This document shows, one piece after another, positions 48,995 through 61,627 of a DNA stretch of 64,000 nt. The notes under the pieces are model-generated. The model saw only the letters and a program-made list of their open reading frames with translations, was not told the origin of the DNA and made no database searches. Each line of letters starts with the position of its first letter. Positions within the stretch are counted from its first letter, which is position 1. A program made the translations under genes and the position numbers. This DNA is from Penicillium oxalicum (Eukaryota; Ascomycota; Eurotiomycetes; Eurotiales; Aspergillaceae), in the NCBI RefSeq assembly GCF_001723175.1, contig NC_064655.1:1488001-1552000 (forward strand), written 5' to 3'.

Positions 48995-49966
48995 GCTGGT
49001 GCTGCAATAGCGATGCGCGAGAGGGTTGTCTTTCTACGGTCAGACCTGCTACTCTCGATGCTTTGGTAGGGAAGGTGGACGACTGAGGGCGACATGCTCT
49101 CGACTTGATTGCATGCCATTTACGAAGCAAGCGACAGGCACATCTTCAACAAATGTATAATCTGTTATTTAATTTTCAACCACAAATATCACAATTTTCT
49201 TGACACGGAAAAAAATTGCGCACTCGATTGTGGGGAGAGGACTTTACACGAACAATTTTTCTTGGTTGTCCACGAGAGATAATTTTTTTTTTAATTCATA
49301 AACTGTCACTGAGCATAAAAATAGGACTGATATTTACGAATGGGTTGTAGAATCAATCATTGCAATTCCTACCACATGAACCAGAAGGCCAGGCAGGTAC
49401 TGCACCCAAGATCGAACCTGTTCAGTCAAGCTGAACTTGGTCTCCATTCTCTATGACGATTTCCGTACTTCCTTGGACATTGTCCTCGTAGGAACGCTTT
49501 TTGAGAAGAATGTTGTTATTTTGCGTTGTTCATGAAGAAGAAAAGAAAAGAAGAGGAAGTGCCGCCGGCGAAAAATCGTTTAAGAGGAGGCCGGAGCATC
49601 ACGTGAGGGTCTGACTCACCTGCCCCCACCCCGCGGCGACGATTGGTTTCCGGGGATGCACTTTATCCGTCTGGTATTATTTTCATGACAGGGGGGGAGC
49701 CACACCGCATGGATGCTGGGGAGATAAGGTGTATTGAACGTAATCATCCCGTATCATTTTGGACCCCTCCGTCCGATTGCGGCTGAACCCCGCGGAGAAC
49801 AGGTTCGACTTCTTTTTTTTTTCCCATCTTCATTCAAGCTTTCTTCAGATCATCTGTTGCTTGAATTTCGGTAGGTCAATTGGATCCTTTTCCATCATTG
49901 GGACTTGCTTGAAGCTACCCCGAGAGATACAGCTTGCTGACCAGCTGCCCGCTCTAGACCAACGTC
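48995..49966. promoter_or_regulatory. INSIG 3' region and ATIC promoter
   Basis: Head-to-tail spacing of 970 bp with T-runs near 49285 and 49812 in the likely ATIC leader. No specific site assigned. Confidence 0.4.
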
Positions 49967-52054
49967 ATGTCTCAGAAGTCTGGTATGAATGCTTAGCCCT
50001 GATATTGTTCCCCGGACTGCTCGATCCATCGCCTTGCAGGCGCAACCCTGGGTCCAATGCTGACATGCGTACTTGGGGTGGTAACAGCAATTGTCTCCGT
50101 CTACGATAAGACAGGACTGCTGGACCTGGCCAAGGGCCTTGTCAAGCAAAATGTCCGTCTTCTTGCGTCAGGTGGTACCGCGAAGATGATCCGGGAGGCC
50201 GGATTCCCCGTCGAGTAAGTTGATCTGTTGACCTGCACTTGGTCTCTCCGAGGCCACTTGATTTTTTATCATCAGAGCGTGCTTGTAGCATTTCTCTCTT
50301 GCGCCTAATCTTGAGATTAATCCCGCTAACCTTGACTGTGCTAGGGATGTTTCCGCCATCACCAAGGCTCCCGAGATGCTCGGTGGCCGTGTCAAGACCC
50401 TTCACCCTGCTGTGCACGGCGGTATTCTTGCCCGGAACATCGAGTCTGACGAGAAGGATCTTGCCGAACAGAATATCGACAAGGTCGACTTTGTTGTCTG
50501 CAACCTGTATCCGTTCAAGGAGACCGTTGCCAAGGTCAACGTGACCATCGATGAGGCGGTTGAGGAGGTGGATATCGGCGGTGTGACCCTGCTCCGTGCC
50601 GCGGCCAAAAACCACAAGCGTGTGACTATTCTGTCCGACCCATCTGATTACCCCGAGTTCCTGAAGGAGCTCGAGTCTGGTGAGATCACCGAGGCTAGCC
50701 GCAAGCAATACGCTCTGAAGGCTTTCGAGCAAACTGCCGACTATGACACCGCCATCTCTGGCTTCTTCCGCAAGGAATACGCGGGCAACGGTGTGTCCCA
50801 GCTTTCTCTCCGCTACGGCACCAACCCCCACCAGAAGCCTGCTGCGGCTTGCATGATCCAGGGCAAGCTGCCATTCAAGGTCCTTAACGGATCTCCTGGT
50901 TACGTCAACCTGCTTGATGCTCTCAACGCTTGGCCTCTGGTCAAGGAACTCAAGCAGGCTCTCGGTTATCCCGCCGCTGCCAGCTTCAAGCATGTCTCTC
51001 CCGCTGGCGCCGCCATCGGCGTGCCTTTGAACGAGAAGGAGCGCAAGGTTTACATGGTCGACGATATCAAGGGCATCGAGTCCTCTGGGCTGGCCCAGGC
51101 GTATGCCCGTGCCCGTGGTGCAGACCGCATGTCCAGCTTCGGCGACATCCTTGCCCTCAGTGACATTGTCGACACGCCCACAGCCAAGATCATCTCCCGT
51201 GAGGTGTCCGACGGTGTCATCGCCGCGGGCTACGAGCCCGAGGCCCTTGAGATTCTCTCCAAGAAGAAGGGAGGCAAGTACCTCGTCCTTCAGATGGACG
51301 AGAACTACACCCCTGCCCCCGAAGAGACTCGCACCCTGTACGGTGTCACTCTCACCCAGCACCGCAACGATGTGGTGATCTCCCCCAGCAAGACCTTCAA
51401 CAACGTCATCACCCCCAAGGGCGCTTCTTTGCCTGAATCCGCGCTCCGTGACATGACCGTTGCCACCATCGCCTTGAAGTACACCCAGTCCAACTCTGTC
51501 TGCTACGCTCTCAACGGCCAGGTGATTGGACTTGGCGCTGGCCAGCAGAGCCGTATTCACTGCACCCGTCTGGCCGGTGACAAGGCCGACAACTGGTGGA
51601 TGCGCTTCCACGACCGAACCATCAACATCAAGTGGAAGCAAGGCACCAAGCGCGCCGATAAGAGCAACGCCATTGACCTGCTTTGCTCCGGCCAGACCCC
51701 CCGCACCGACGCGGAGAAGGCCGAGTACGAGCGTGTCTTTGAGGAGGTTCCCGCTCCCTTCACTCAGGAAGAGCGCGACGCCTGGCTGCAGAAGCTTGGC
51801 GAGGTTGTCATCTCCTCCGACGCCTTTGTAAGTCCCTTGTCCCCTGCAGAGCATCCCGCTTGACTGATGCCGTTCAACACGCTGACCGCCCACTTTAGTT
51901 CCCCTTCATCGACAACGTCTTCCGCGCTGCCCGCTCTGGTGTCAAGTACATCGCCGCCCCGACCGGCAGCCAGAACGACGCCCCTGTCTTCGAGACCGCC
52001 GAGAAGATGGGTATCACCTTTGTGGAGCAGGGTGTGCGCCTGTTCCACCACTAA
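49967..52054 (+). CDS. ADE16/17: Bifunctional purine biosynthesis protein ATIC (AICAR transformylase / IMP cyclohydrolase)
   Basis: Catalyses the last two steps to IMP: formyl transfer from 10-formyl-THF to AICAR, then ring closure. 593 residues from exons 49967-49982, 50088-50214, 50345-51827 and 51899-52054, the usual length. N-terminal MGS-like cyclohydrolase domain (about 5-145): [45 protein letters not shown] and [10 protein letters not shown]. Transformylase domain: [28 protein letters not shown] with the catalytic Lys-His pair, [16 protein letters not shown], and [17 protein letters not shown]; ends [11 protein letters not shown]. Exon 1 codes only five residues plus one base. Strong codon bias indicates high expression. 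The antisense strand also has a 583-codon open frame, which is a composition effect. Confidence 0.96.
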
Positions 52055-53275
52055 GGTGATGCCCCTAATGCTCTAAAGGAGTTGAGTTTGCCGAGGGTTG
52101 TGTCCGATTTGGTTCCCCAAAAAAAAGGATCTTAGGTTTATGATGATGATAGCTCTTTCTCTGGTTTTTTTGGATGTTAGAAGTTTTGCACAATATTAGA
52201 ATGATATTTGGCAAGTGCCTTGTGTGACTTGACGACTTGAGGGATCATCCCCTCCGTTCTCCTGGTTTTTTTGTTTTTTTGTTTTCCCTTTTTGCGATCG
52301 TAGGGATCGGGAGGCTGGACCGGAAAGGGGTCACTTGCTTCTGGAATGGACGTGTGTTGGCCGTTCCGCTGAAAGTGGGTTCAAGGTTGTACAGAACCTT
52401 TGGACTGCATTGTTCTGGTCGATGCATGTGCTCAAGCTCTATTCCCAATCATCAATTGAGGCAAAGAAGACTGCTCTTCAAGAGCACAGTCTGGCGCGTC
52501 AAGGTGACATTGGTCTGGTCCGTATTGAAGGTTCCTAAGAAGCCTCGTGCCGTCTGCAAGCTTCTGTGTGACACACTCCCCAGGAGGCTTTTTCTTTTTC
52601 GCCCTGGTATCATTCACTCGACTCAATTCAAAAGTGCGCTTTTCTCATGAAGTGCATAAACACCTCGCATTTGAGAGAGGGGCAAAGAAAAAAGAAAGGT
52701 CCCAGGAGCGTGTACGAGGGGTGTGCGAAACGAGTGTCCCTTTGCTTGTCAAGGCCTGCATGGGAGCGTGCCTGAAAATCTCAGACAACCCTCATTCCCA
52801 GGCCTGCAGGAATGTCAAACTTTTCTGACCGTCAGGAAACATTTGGTTCCTGCTTCCCACAAAGCTCCTGTGAGCACGCGAATAAAATTTCATGGAGTGG
52901 TATCCAGACACCGTCCGAGCATGGGATTCGGGATGGCTTGTACTCCCCCATCCCTTCCCTCACATTACAGGGCCGAGCACGAGGAAGGAGAATCTGACCA
53001 GGCACATGGATGCGAGGCGTTACATACTTGCGTGGTAGGACATGCTTCCCAGCGATATGATCCTAAAGGTCAACGTATCCATTGAGCCTCGGCGGGAAGT
53101 GCACTATTACTATTTGTGGTGGATCTTATATAGCCAGACCAGACTGCACGTTTCTTGTTCAACGTCGCAACCTAGTCAAGAAGAAACTTTGACACGTTGG
53201 ACTGGCAGATCAAAGTATCTACCTAGACACCTGCAATCTCATTGTGCTGGTGCTGGTCAACTCACCCATACCAAC
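52055..53275. other. ATIC 3' region and spacer
   Basis: 1.2 kb with T-rich runs just after ATIC and a few short ORFs. No gene supported. Confidence 0.5.
53127..53132 (+). promoter_or_regulatory. TATA-like box of the beta-lactamase-fold gene
   Basis: TATATA about 145 bp before the start codon; a reasonable but not certain TATA element. Confidence 0.4.
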
Positions 53276-55217
53276 ATGCATACTTCAGTACATTGGCTGT
53301 CATCCATTGCGTTGGCTTTTCTGGGCTCAACAAGTGCTTTGGAATCACATCCATCCTGTCCACCTCTCGGACCAGACTATCCACCGCCATCAAGTCTATC
53401 AACCGACCCAATCTTCAAAGTTGCGGTCCAAGAAATCATCTCATCACTGGACCAAGTCGCCATCAATGGAAGTCTCCATGACGACTCACTCTCCGTGCAA
53501 ATCTTCAGTGGTCGCGACACAAATCCACTCATGTACTTTGCATCAACTTCAGAGACCATCAACACGACGATTGGTGTGAGCAGTGTCACCGAGGACACTG
53601 TGTTCCGTGTGGGCAGCGTGTCAAAGTTGTTTACGGTGACGTTGCTGCTGATCGAGGAAGGGCTATGGGCATTCTCAGAGCCTATCGCAAAATATGTCCC
53701 CGAACTGCGCGAGGCTGCCGAAAAGCTCCAGTGGGATCCTCGCAATAGGCGAGACACGATCGATTATGTGGACTGGGGGGCGATCACTATTGGAGAGCTT
53801 GCTAGCCACATGGCTGGTATTCCCAGGGATTGTGTGTATTTCCACCTCGTTTTGTTTCGCGCGTCTTCGCTGCATGTCTTCTTGACACTGATACCTTTTC
53901 TCTTCTCCGCTGTTCAATAGACGGAGTACTGGACCTGTCTGGCCAAGCGTCGATGATGGAAAAACTTGGCTTTCCTGCACTCTCTCCATCGGAGATTCCA
54001 TCTTGTGGGGATCCTGATCCGTGCAATAGAGAACGTGAGTGACACGTGCATTGCCCCGATTGGAGATGCTTGCATCCATAACTGACCACAAAAGACACAT
54101 AGAGTTCTTCCAGGGCTTGATCCGACGACATCCCATCGTCCCGACATCGTCGACCCCAGTGTATTCCAATGCTGCATTTCAGATACTCGCCTACGCTTTA
54201 GAGGGGATGACTGGTGAATCATTTGCGACGCTTCTCCAAGAGGATCTAGTGATTCCCCTCGGTATGAATGCCACGTTCTACACAGCACCGGACATGTCCC
54301 TTGGAGTGATTCCCATCCAGGACGGTGAACACTGGTGGACATTTGACATGGGTGACGAGGGCCCGTAAGTGCACTCCTTGGAGAGCTCCGTCATCAGTGA
54401 CAAGCATTGCTCGTTCTAAACACTTTTTCTCAGAGCCGGTGGCATCTATTCCAGCACAAAAGACATGGCCACCTTGGGGCAGGCAATTCTCAGCAGCTCC
54501 TTATTACCGGCGTCCACCACAAGACGATGGATGCAACCTCACGTTCACACAGCCTCTCTCGACAGTTCCGTCGGCGCCCCCTGGGAAATCATCAGGCTGG
54601 ATAATCCCCGCGCCACAGACGTGTACACAAAGGCAGGCGACATTGGGGCTTATTCGTCCATGATTGCCCTCTCTCCCGACTACGACATTGGGTTCACAAT
54701 CCTCCTCGCCGGCTCCGACAGCCACTCCAAAGTCGCCTTAGCAGCAGATCTGATCTCTGCCCAGCTCTTCCCAGCCCTCGAAGCCGTGGCCAAAAACCAA
54801 GCGGCCCGCCGATTCACCGGCGCCTATGCCTCGGAACAAGGCATGAATTCCACCATGTCCATCATGACAGATGACGGACCGGGACTAGTCATCACAAGCT
54901 GGATCAATAATGGAACTGATATGATGGAATCCTTGATGACGATGGGCCATGTGCAAGATCCGTCATCCTTCAATGTTCGACTCTATCCAACGGGGTTGGA
55001 GAGTCCCGGTCAGATCTCCTTTCGAGCAGTGTTGCCCGTGGAACTCTCGACGGCGGGGAATGGTCCGTTTACCTCTGGATGTCTCACCTGGGTCACCATG
55101 GACGCACAGGTTTATGGTAGTGTGGGTATGGACGAGTTTGTATTTGACCTGAATGATATGGGAATGGTGAACCGGATCACGCCTCGAGCACTACGGGCAT
55201 CTCTAGTGAAGATTTGA
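53276..55217 (+). CDS. Secreted beta-lactamase-fold serine hydrolase
   Basis: A 571-residue protein from exons 53276-53831, 53921-54034, 54103-54364 and 54434-55217. Residues 1-21 are a signal peptide. Class C beta-lactamase/D-aminopeptidase family motifs are present: SVSK at 114-117 (nucleophile Ser and Lys), YSN near residue 245 and, in place of the usual H/K-T-G, KAG near 376 (YTKAGDIGAYSS). HMAGIPRDYG after helix text is typical of the fungal members, which include esterases and enzymes of secondary metabolite clusters rather than true lactamases. Several N-glycosylation sequons (NGS, NTT, NAT, NST, NGT) fit secretion. The last 130 residues form the lipocalin-like C-terminal part. No biosynthetic genes are near, so a cluster role is not supported. 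Confidence 0.86.
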
Positions 55218-56617
55218 TTCCAGGTGATGGCTGGACAAGGAAGACTTTTTCAGTGTATATTTTTTTTAATCCTTTCCTTGTCATTTTCTGCAGATATTTT
55301 ATCGAATATAATTTAGGAATATTTGGGATTCCTCCTCGGCCGAGATTAAGATGGACCACATTTAGCAAGAATTCACTTATTTGACTTGTTGATTCTCAAT
55401 AATGTGGTGTTGACTTGGAGTCAGGTCCCATCTGTTCCACCTTATTTACGTGGGGTCTCAGCTGGGGATAGGAAATGAGATGCCTCTGGGCCTGGAGACC
55501 ATTTGGTGATGGCGCCAAAAGTGTCAAAGTGCAGACGATATAGCAGAGCTGAGTGGCACATAGTGTGTAGGACTGGCACTGGTAGCGAGTCAAAATAAAA
55601 ATCCTGGCACTAAGCTGGCCTGAGGTTCCTTGGCCTTGGTGGACCAAAACGATAGCTTAAGGGGGAGGGATAGTTCAAGCTATTAAGCCTCGTAGGTGCA
55701 ATAGTCTAGTGGGCAGACGCCCTGAAAGGGTAAACCTGCTAGCTCTGTTGGCCGGTACAAACAGTTGGGCAGGTGATGACGCAGGGTAGTCTTACCTTGT
55801 AGCACTTCCAACTGTAGGTTATGCCTACGAGATGCTGGGTGGGTGGGAAGTCGGTTAGTCTGGTACTAGCCGCGGACATTTTTTTTGTAATTTTTTTTTT
55901 GAGAAAAAGCATATAGCAAGGATATTACTGATGAGACTTTTGAAGTGAATAGCTCTATCTGAATAAAGATGGCTGTGTAGGAGACTGTTATCAAATTGAT
56001 CCTTCCATCCACATGGCATCGTGATGATGTCCCCTGGACATCGACGGCGATGGGGCGAGCATCGCGGTACATCGCGATGAGTTTGTATGGTGAGACCAAG
56101 GTCGTTGGTTCAATTCGGGGCCACATCAATTATTTAATTAAAATCTCTCAAGGAAAAAAAGTGAAGTCCAGTTTGGTTAAGCAAACACTTTTCAACGAGA
56201 CTCTTTTCGTGTACTTTTCTTTTCTTTTCTTTCGTGAATGTCAGGTTTCCTCTTGCAAGATCTAAAATTTGGTCAGCCCCTCATATTTTCAGTGATCATC
56301 TCATCCATGAGACGACTGTGACCAGACGATGGAATGAATTAGAACGATTTTGTTACTCACTTTATTCCCATTCTACATTTGAAGCTTACATTTTTCCTTT
56401 TGAAATCTGTGCCTGGGTGCAAACACACCAATCAGCCCCCTCTATGTTTGTTTCGGATCCACTTGGGTCCCCAACAAGGTTTAGCTTGCCCCATTAGGCC
56501 TAACGCCTTATCAGACTGCTGATACTTAAATTTTCCAATTGGGGCAGTGACACCCTTTCTAAACATCTTGACAGTGAGATTTTTTTTTCTGATAGAAAAG
56601 ATCTTTCTCCACTCAAG
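55218..56617. other. Spacer upstream of DEAD-box gene
   Basis: 1.4 kb. A GGTTCAATTC string near 56107 resembles a tRNA B box but no cloverleaf can be drawn. No gene seen. Confidence 0.5.
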
Positions 56618-58357
56618 ATGGAAGGAATTCAAGCTCAAGCTGGCACACAGCCATACTCCAGCATGGCTGGGAAACTGGATGCTCGACTGTTGAAAGCGAT
56701 TGAAAAAATGGGGTTTGAGTCCATGACCCCTGTCCAACAGCGCGTGTTGACCGATCTTCCGACTTGGCGCACCGACTGCCTCGTCCAAGCAAAGACAGGC
56801 ACGGGTAAAACGCTCGCGTTTCTTCTGCCTGCTCTTCACTGCCTTCTTCAGGCTCGTTCGGCACCGCCCATGGGCCAGGTTGCCATTTTGATTATCACAC
56901 CCACGCGAGAGCTGGCTCAGCAGATCGCCAAGTCCTGCGATCAACTGACATCGCAAGTGACGCAGCCCCTGGAGTGCCATATTGCCGTCGGAGGAACCGC
57001 TCGGGCTTCTGCTCTGACTCGATTCCTCAACGGAGCCCCGTCTGTCTTGGTGGCGACCCCGGGTCGCCTCAAGGACTACCTGTCTGATGAGTACACCGCC
57101 GAGAAACTGGCCGACGTGCAAACCGTCGTCTTGGATGAAGCGGATACGATGTTGGAGAGCGGCTTTTTGGCCGATGTGAAGCAGATCCTGCGACTCATTC
57201 CATCCAAGAAGGAAAAGGGGTGGCAAGGCATGTGCTTCTCTGCGACAATCCCGCCAAAGGTCAAGGAAGTGGTCAACGTGGTCTTGAACCCCGGCTACAC
57301 CAGTATCTCGACCATCCAAGAAAATGAGACTCCGACCCATGAGCGCGTTCCTCAATATCACGTGGTGATTCCTTCCGCGGCCGAAACTTTTACCGCGCTC
57401 ACGGCGCTGTTGAACCTTGAGAGCAAGCAATGTTCCAAGATCATCGTCTTCGGCGTAACAGCCAACATGGTTGCGCTTATGGCCAGGGTCTTTTCCCAGG
57501 GTCTGACCCCATTGCAAGTGTTTGAGATCCACTCGCGACTGGGACAAAGTGCCCGCACACGGACCACCGAGCAATTCAAGCAAGCCTCTGCCGGAATCTT
57601 GTTCGCCTCGGACGTCATCGGCCGTGGCATGGATTTCCCCAACGTCGATCTTGTCGTTCAGGTTGGTCTGCCATCCAACGGCGAGCAATACGTTCACCGG
57701 GTCGGTCGTACTGCCCGTGCCGGTAATGATGGCCGTGCCATCATTCTTCTGACTCCCGCCGAATCCTTCTTCATGAAGGTCAACCGCCACTTGCCTATCC
57801 AGCCTCACCCCAACACCAACGCAATCCTCGAGGACGCCACGGCATGCACAGACACGGTCACCAAGGCCATGTACAACGTCGAGGAAGAAACCAAACAACG
57901 CGCCTATTCCTCGTACATCGGCTTCTTTGCCGGCTCGGGACTTCTGAAGCAGGTCCGTCTGGATAAGCCTGGTCTGGTCCAGCTCGCCAACGAACTAGCC
58001 ATCAAGGGTATGGCGTGCCCCGAGCCTCCTCCCATGGACAAGAAGGTGGTTGGCAAGATGGGACTGAAGGGCGTTGCCGGATTCAACTATGCCACAGGGA
58101 CCGACATGAGCAAGAGCAGGGCTCCTCCCCGCTCTCGTGCCAATGGCAATGGTAACCCGCAGGCCAAGAGGCGTGACTCTCTGAGCCCCGGTGCTGGTCA
58201 AAATGGCCGCCGGGGTCAAATTGAGAAGAACCGCAATGGGCGAGGAGGAGCTGGTGGCGGTGGTGGTGGCAATGGCCGAGGAGGTCGCGGAGGTCGCGGA
58301 GGCTTCGGAGGCCGTGGACGTGGTGGAGGTCGGGGAGGTAGACCCAACGGGGCATGA
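56618..58357 (+). CDS. DEAD-box RNA helicase, Mss116-like
   Basis: Single exon, 579 residues. Motifs: Q motif GFESMTPVQ, I AKTGTGKT, Ia PTRELAQQ, Ib TPGRL, II DEAD, III SAT, IV KIIVFG, V SDVIGRGMDFP, VI HRVGRTARAG. A C-terminal extension of the Mss116/CYT-19 kind follows (AYSSYIGFFAGSGLL), then a basic RGG-rich tail (NGRGGRGGRGGFGGRGRGGG) that would bind RNA nonspecifically. Mss116 and CYT-19 are mitochondrial chaperones for group I/II intron splicing. Here the predicted N-terminus (MEGIQAQAGTQPYSS) is not a mitochondrial presequence, so either an upstream exon is missed or the protein acts elsewhere. A neutral upstream search found no ATG with an obvious presequence. Confidence 0.85.
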   Translation: MEGIQAQAGTQPYSSMAGKLDARLLKAIEKMGFESMTPVQQRVLTDLPTWRTDCLVQAKTGTGKTLAFLLPALHCLLQARSAPPMGQVAILIITPTRELAQQIAKSCDQLTSQVTQPLECHIAVGGTARASALTRFLNGAPSVLVATPGRLKDYLSDEYTAEKLADVQTVVLDEADTMLESGFLADVKQILRLIPSKKEKGWQGMCFSATIPPKVKEVVNVVLNPGYTSISTIQENETPTHERVPQYHVVIPSAAETFTALTALLNLESKQCSKIIVFGVTANMVALMARVFSQGLTPLQVFEIHSRLGQSARTRTTEQFKQASAGILFASDVIGRGMDFPNVDLVVQVGLPSNGEQYVHRVGRTARAGNDGRAIILLTPAESFFMKVNRHLPIQPHPNTNAILEDATACTDTVTKAMYNVEEETKQRAYSSYIGFFAGSGLLKQVRLDKPGLVQLANELAIKGMACPEPPPMDKKVVGKMGLKGVAGFNYATGTDMSKSRAPPRSRANGNGNPQAKRRDSLSPGAGQNGRRGQIEKNRNGRGGAGGGGGGNGRGGRGGRGGFGGRGRGGGRGGRPNGA

Positions 58358-60685
58358 ATTCCAGATGATGACTGTTGATCATGACCACTTGCGGTATTGG
58401 CATGACCCTTCGTGGGTGTTTCTTCCATCACGAGGACATGAAAACCAGGCGTTTCGGGCGTTGTGTTTTGCTTCCATGGGAAATGAAATCATATAGATCA
58501 TACCTTAGACTTTTTTTTGTTTGGAATGATGAATACGCATGATCATGCTATGATACCTACAACGTACTTTTAGGGGGTAGCTTTCTACCTACACAGTAGC
58601 TATGTACAGGTAGCTGGCAAGGCTTGCACCTCAGGGAATTATTGATGTAGCCTAGGCGCCTTGGATCCACCATGTGAGCGCTATCAGGTACTCATCATCC
58701 ACGGCATTTGTGAACCGATGCTCATTGATCGAGAATGTTCCTGGAAACAGTGTATTGAACAAGGACTCCCACCTCAGACCAACTCGCTCCTTCGAGTCAG
58801 CATCATTCAACTCGACTCCCTCAAGTTGATTTGCATTGCCTCCATCGCATAATTCACCTAAATAGCTGCTTCTACCTCCACCCATACTTGTGGCCTGTCT
58901 CTCACAACCTCTGAGTGCTTGCTTCTGACGAGTTCTCCCTGCAAGACTCTCAAATCGCATGCCATTCTGAACCTTGTCTATTCTTGTCCGCCCTAGATTG
59001 AGATGACCTTGCTCGTGAATAGCGACTAGATTTCAAAACGGGATATTCGCATGTACTTTCATAACATATGTCTACCTAATGCTCCCCCATGACAAAGCCT
59101 CAGTGCAGACTTCTTAATAGCAATGCCCTCTTCCGCGCACCATCATCTGTATCTGAATTGTACATGGGATTCCGCGCATACCGAGTTTATGTCCCCTCCT
59201 TCTACACAATCAACTTAAGCATCAATATGGGTTGTAGCTGGAAGCCGAGGTAAGAGAGTCAAATACCTGCAGCTACACCGACACAATAGAGCATCGGATT
59301 GCCGTCCAAGCAACGGCTTTCACGACTTTCTTGATTTCCGGATTCAACTACAAGTTTTTTTTTCTTTTTTTTCTAGCGACTCACCTCACATGGTTCTAGC
59401 ACCGCTCCACAGTCACAGTCACGGTCAATTAGTCTGGATTATGCCGGTGTAATACTAGACTGTTTTTTTCCTGCATAGCACAATTCTCCGCACCCCCCAA
59501 ACATCCATGTGGCCCGTGTCAGTTGAATTTCCGAATTTGTAACCCGAACGGATGATCGACAGGCAAATATTTATCTGATTGGTTATTGCTTGGAAGCGGG
59601 ATCTAGTGTTGGAAAGTCTGCGCTCTAGCTTGATTTTCACATACTTCAGTTCCGATGCACGGGGCGCGTGACTAGAACCAGGAGAGAGTACTCGGAGCGA
59701 GGGGGTGGTTCGGAAATGACCGGCAGCTTAGGAAGTAAGGTTGAGGCAGTTATGGCGCAAGGGACGTGATGGGTAGAAAGAGATGGGTGCTTGAGGTGAC
59801 CGGCGATATACGGAGACGGAGAAAAGAAATGGGATCTCCGCCAGGCGCCTGTCGGAAGATCGCGCATGGCGACTCCCTAGGTAGGTAGGTAGGTACATGG
59901 GTTAGGTACTGGGTACCTGGTAAATTATCTCACCATCTCGCTATTGTAGAGGATCGGGAATTTTCATTGGATGTGTTGAGTTATGTATTCCTTCCATGAT
60001 GTACAGATCAGGTGCTTTAGAATGCCGATTGATCATATTTTCAGTGAGACAGCTAGATCCATAAGAGCGGTATTTGCAGGATGATGTGATAGACTATTCG
60101 CTTACTACTGTACATGCGCACTGTCTTACATGATCTAACATGTTCCATCCGCTTTGATATCCTTCTCATCTCAAAAAGAGAGAGAAAAAAAACATCCGCT
60201 AGAATCATTCATATAGGACGATCTACAAACTACTCCCGAGAGCCAAAGGTTTCTAGGCCCATCATACCTAACAGACGCACGGTACGAGAATATAGGCTGA
60301 TGGAAACTGAGTCACCCCGAACATGCACAAAAAAGAAGCGAACCAGACCCGTATTGACGATCCGAGACCCTGAATATTCCGAAACTCGGACATCGTTGCA
60401 CAAAAGCCGAGAATGGAGCGATAAGGTTGAAGGAGACAGGGTGGACCCGGTCATGCTTGATGATTGATTCTGCAAAGTTATGCACCCGCGCACAATCTGC
60501 AATCTAACATATGCCCACAGACTTTTTATGACCTACTAAGCCGTATTGGGAAAGCTGATGAGTCGGTGGCTGGGAAGTTTGGCGTCGGAGATCGGAATTC
60601 GGACCTCCGGCATTGCGAGTGAGATTCACGTGGTCAGGGAGTGGAGTGTCAAGTTTCCGGTATCCGGACCAAATATTTTTCTAAT

Positions 60686-60712
60686 AAAAAAAAAAAAAAA
60701 AAAAAAAAAAAA
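60686..60712 (+). repeat. Poly-A run of 27
   Basis: Uninterrupted A run followed by purine-rich GGGAAAAGGAAAAG; could be the tail of an old retroposed copy, but no source sequence is visible beside it. Confidence 0.95.
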
Positions 60713-61609
60713 GGGAAAAGGAAAAGAAAAGACAGGAAGTTCGGAAGCTCAAGGAAAAAGCACCGACCAGTTCATGTTGACTTCTTACTGGGGCTAGTGT
60801 TCAAGCTGCCAAGCTCTGGGGGAGGCTCGCTGATCCGATGAACTACTATGAACTTGATCATCGCTCCTCGGAGCTGCTGATTTACACATGCCGATGTAGC
60901 TTCGACCTAGTCCCTGCAGCAGGATAGAATGTCAAGCTGAGGACCATAAAGTGTCATGTGACCGGGATGCGCTGTCATCCAGTGGGTGATCCTGATCGGT
61001 CTATCAATGATGTCCTCATTGAAATCTATGGGTAATCTATCGAAAGCGTACCATTTTTCATGAGCAAAGCTTGACAAGCTCCACAGATCTCTTACAGTTC
61101 GCAACCTAAGATGAGGCTGAGATGAATTCCTGATGTGGTTTGTTCTGGGTCAGTGTGACTGTCTGTCCTCTGCTGGACCAGTGCTCACTTCTAGAACACC
61201 GGAACTTGTACAAGATACAAGGTACGTGGGTGAGTATATATGTAAGAGTGTCATTTTTTTTATCATGACCTGTGTCCTTCGAGTCTGGCACCAAGAATAC
61301 AAACTTCAATGTAGCCATGACCTCGAAGGACTGGGCACTGCGCGCACGCGATGAACCCCTTGTATGACAGATGCGCTCTACGGATGAGGTGGAGCTACCT
61401 AAACATCGCCTTACGAGCCCAAGATCGCCTTCTACATACGTCAGGTCGAATCGGATTTTCCCCGTCTAGAGTCTATGTACAAAGACCAGGACGACAGCGC
61501 TGACTCTAGCCTCTGGATGTCAACAAATTGCGAAAGATCGGTGACGAGGCTTCCAGACATTGAAGATGGAGTTGTCCAGGCCTGCAGCTCCTCGACAGTT
61601 CATAATTTG

Positions 61610-61627
61610 CCCCCCCCCCCCCCCCCC
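61610..61627 (+). repeat. Poly-C run of 18
   Basis: Uninterrupted C homopolymer. Confidence 0.95.

Noticed and set aside
50142..51893. 583-codon open frame antisense to ATIC
   Set aside because: The plus strand encodes a complete ATIC with all motifs; strong codon bias there leaves the reverse frame open. No family resemblance in the antisense product.
56080..56125. Possible tRNA (GGTTCAATTC string)
   Set aside because: T-arm stem does not pair and no matching acceptor or D arm is found upstream.
56432..57898. 488-codon open frame antisense to the DEAD-box helicase
   Set aside because: Same composition effect; the plus strand carries every DEAD-box motif.
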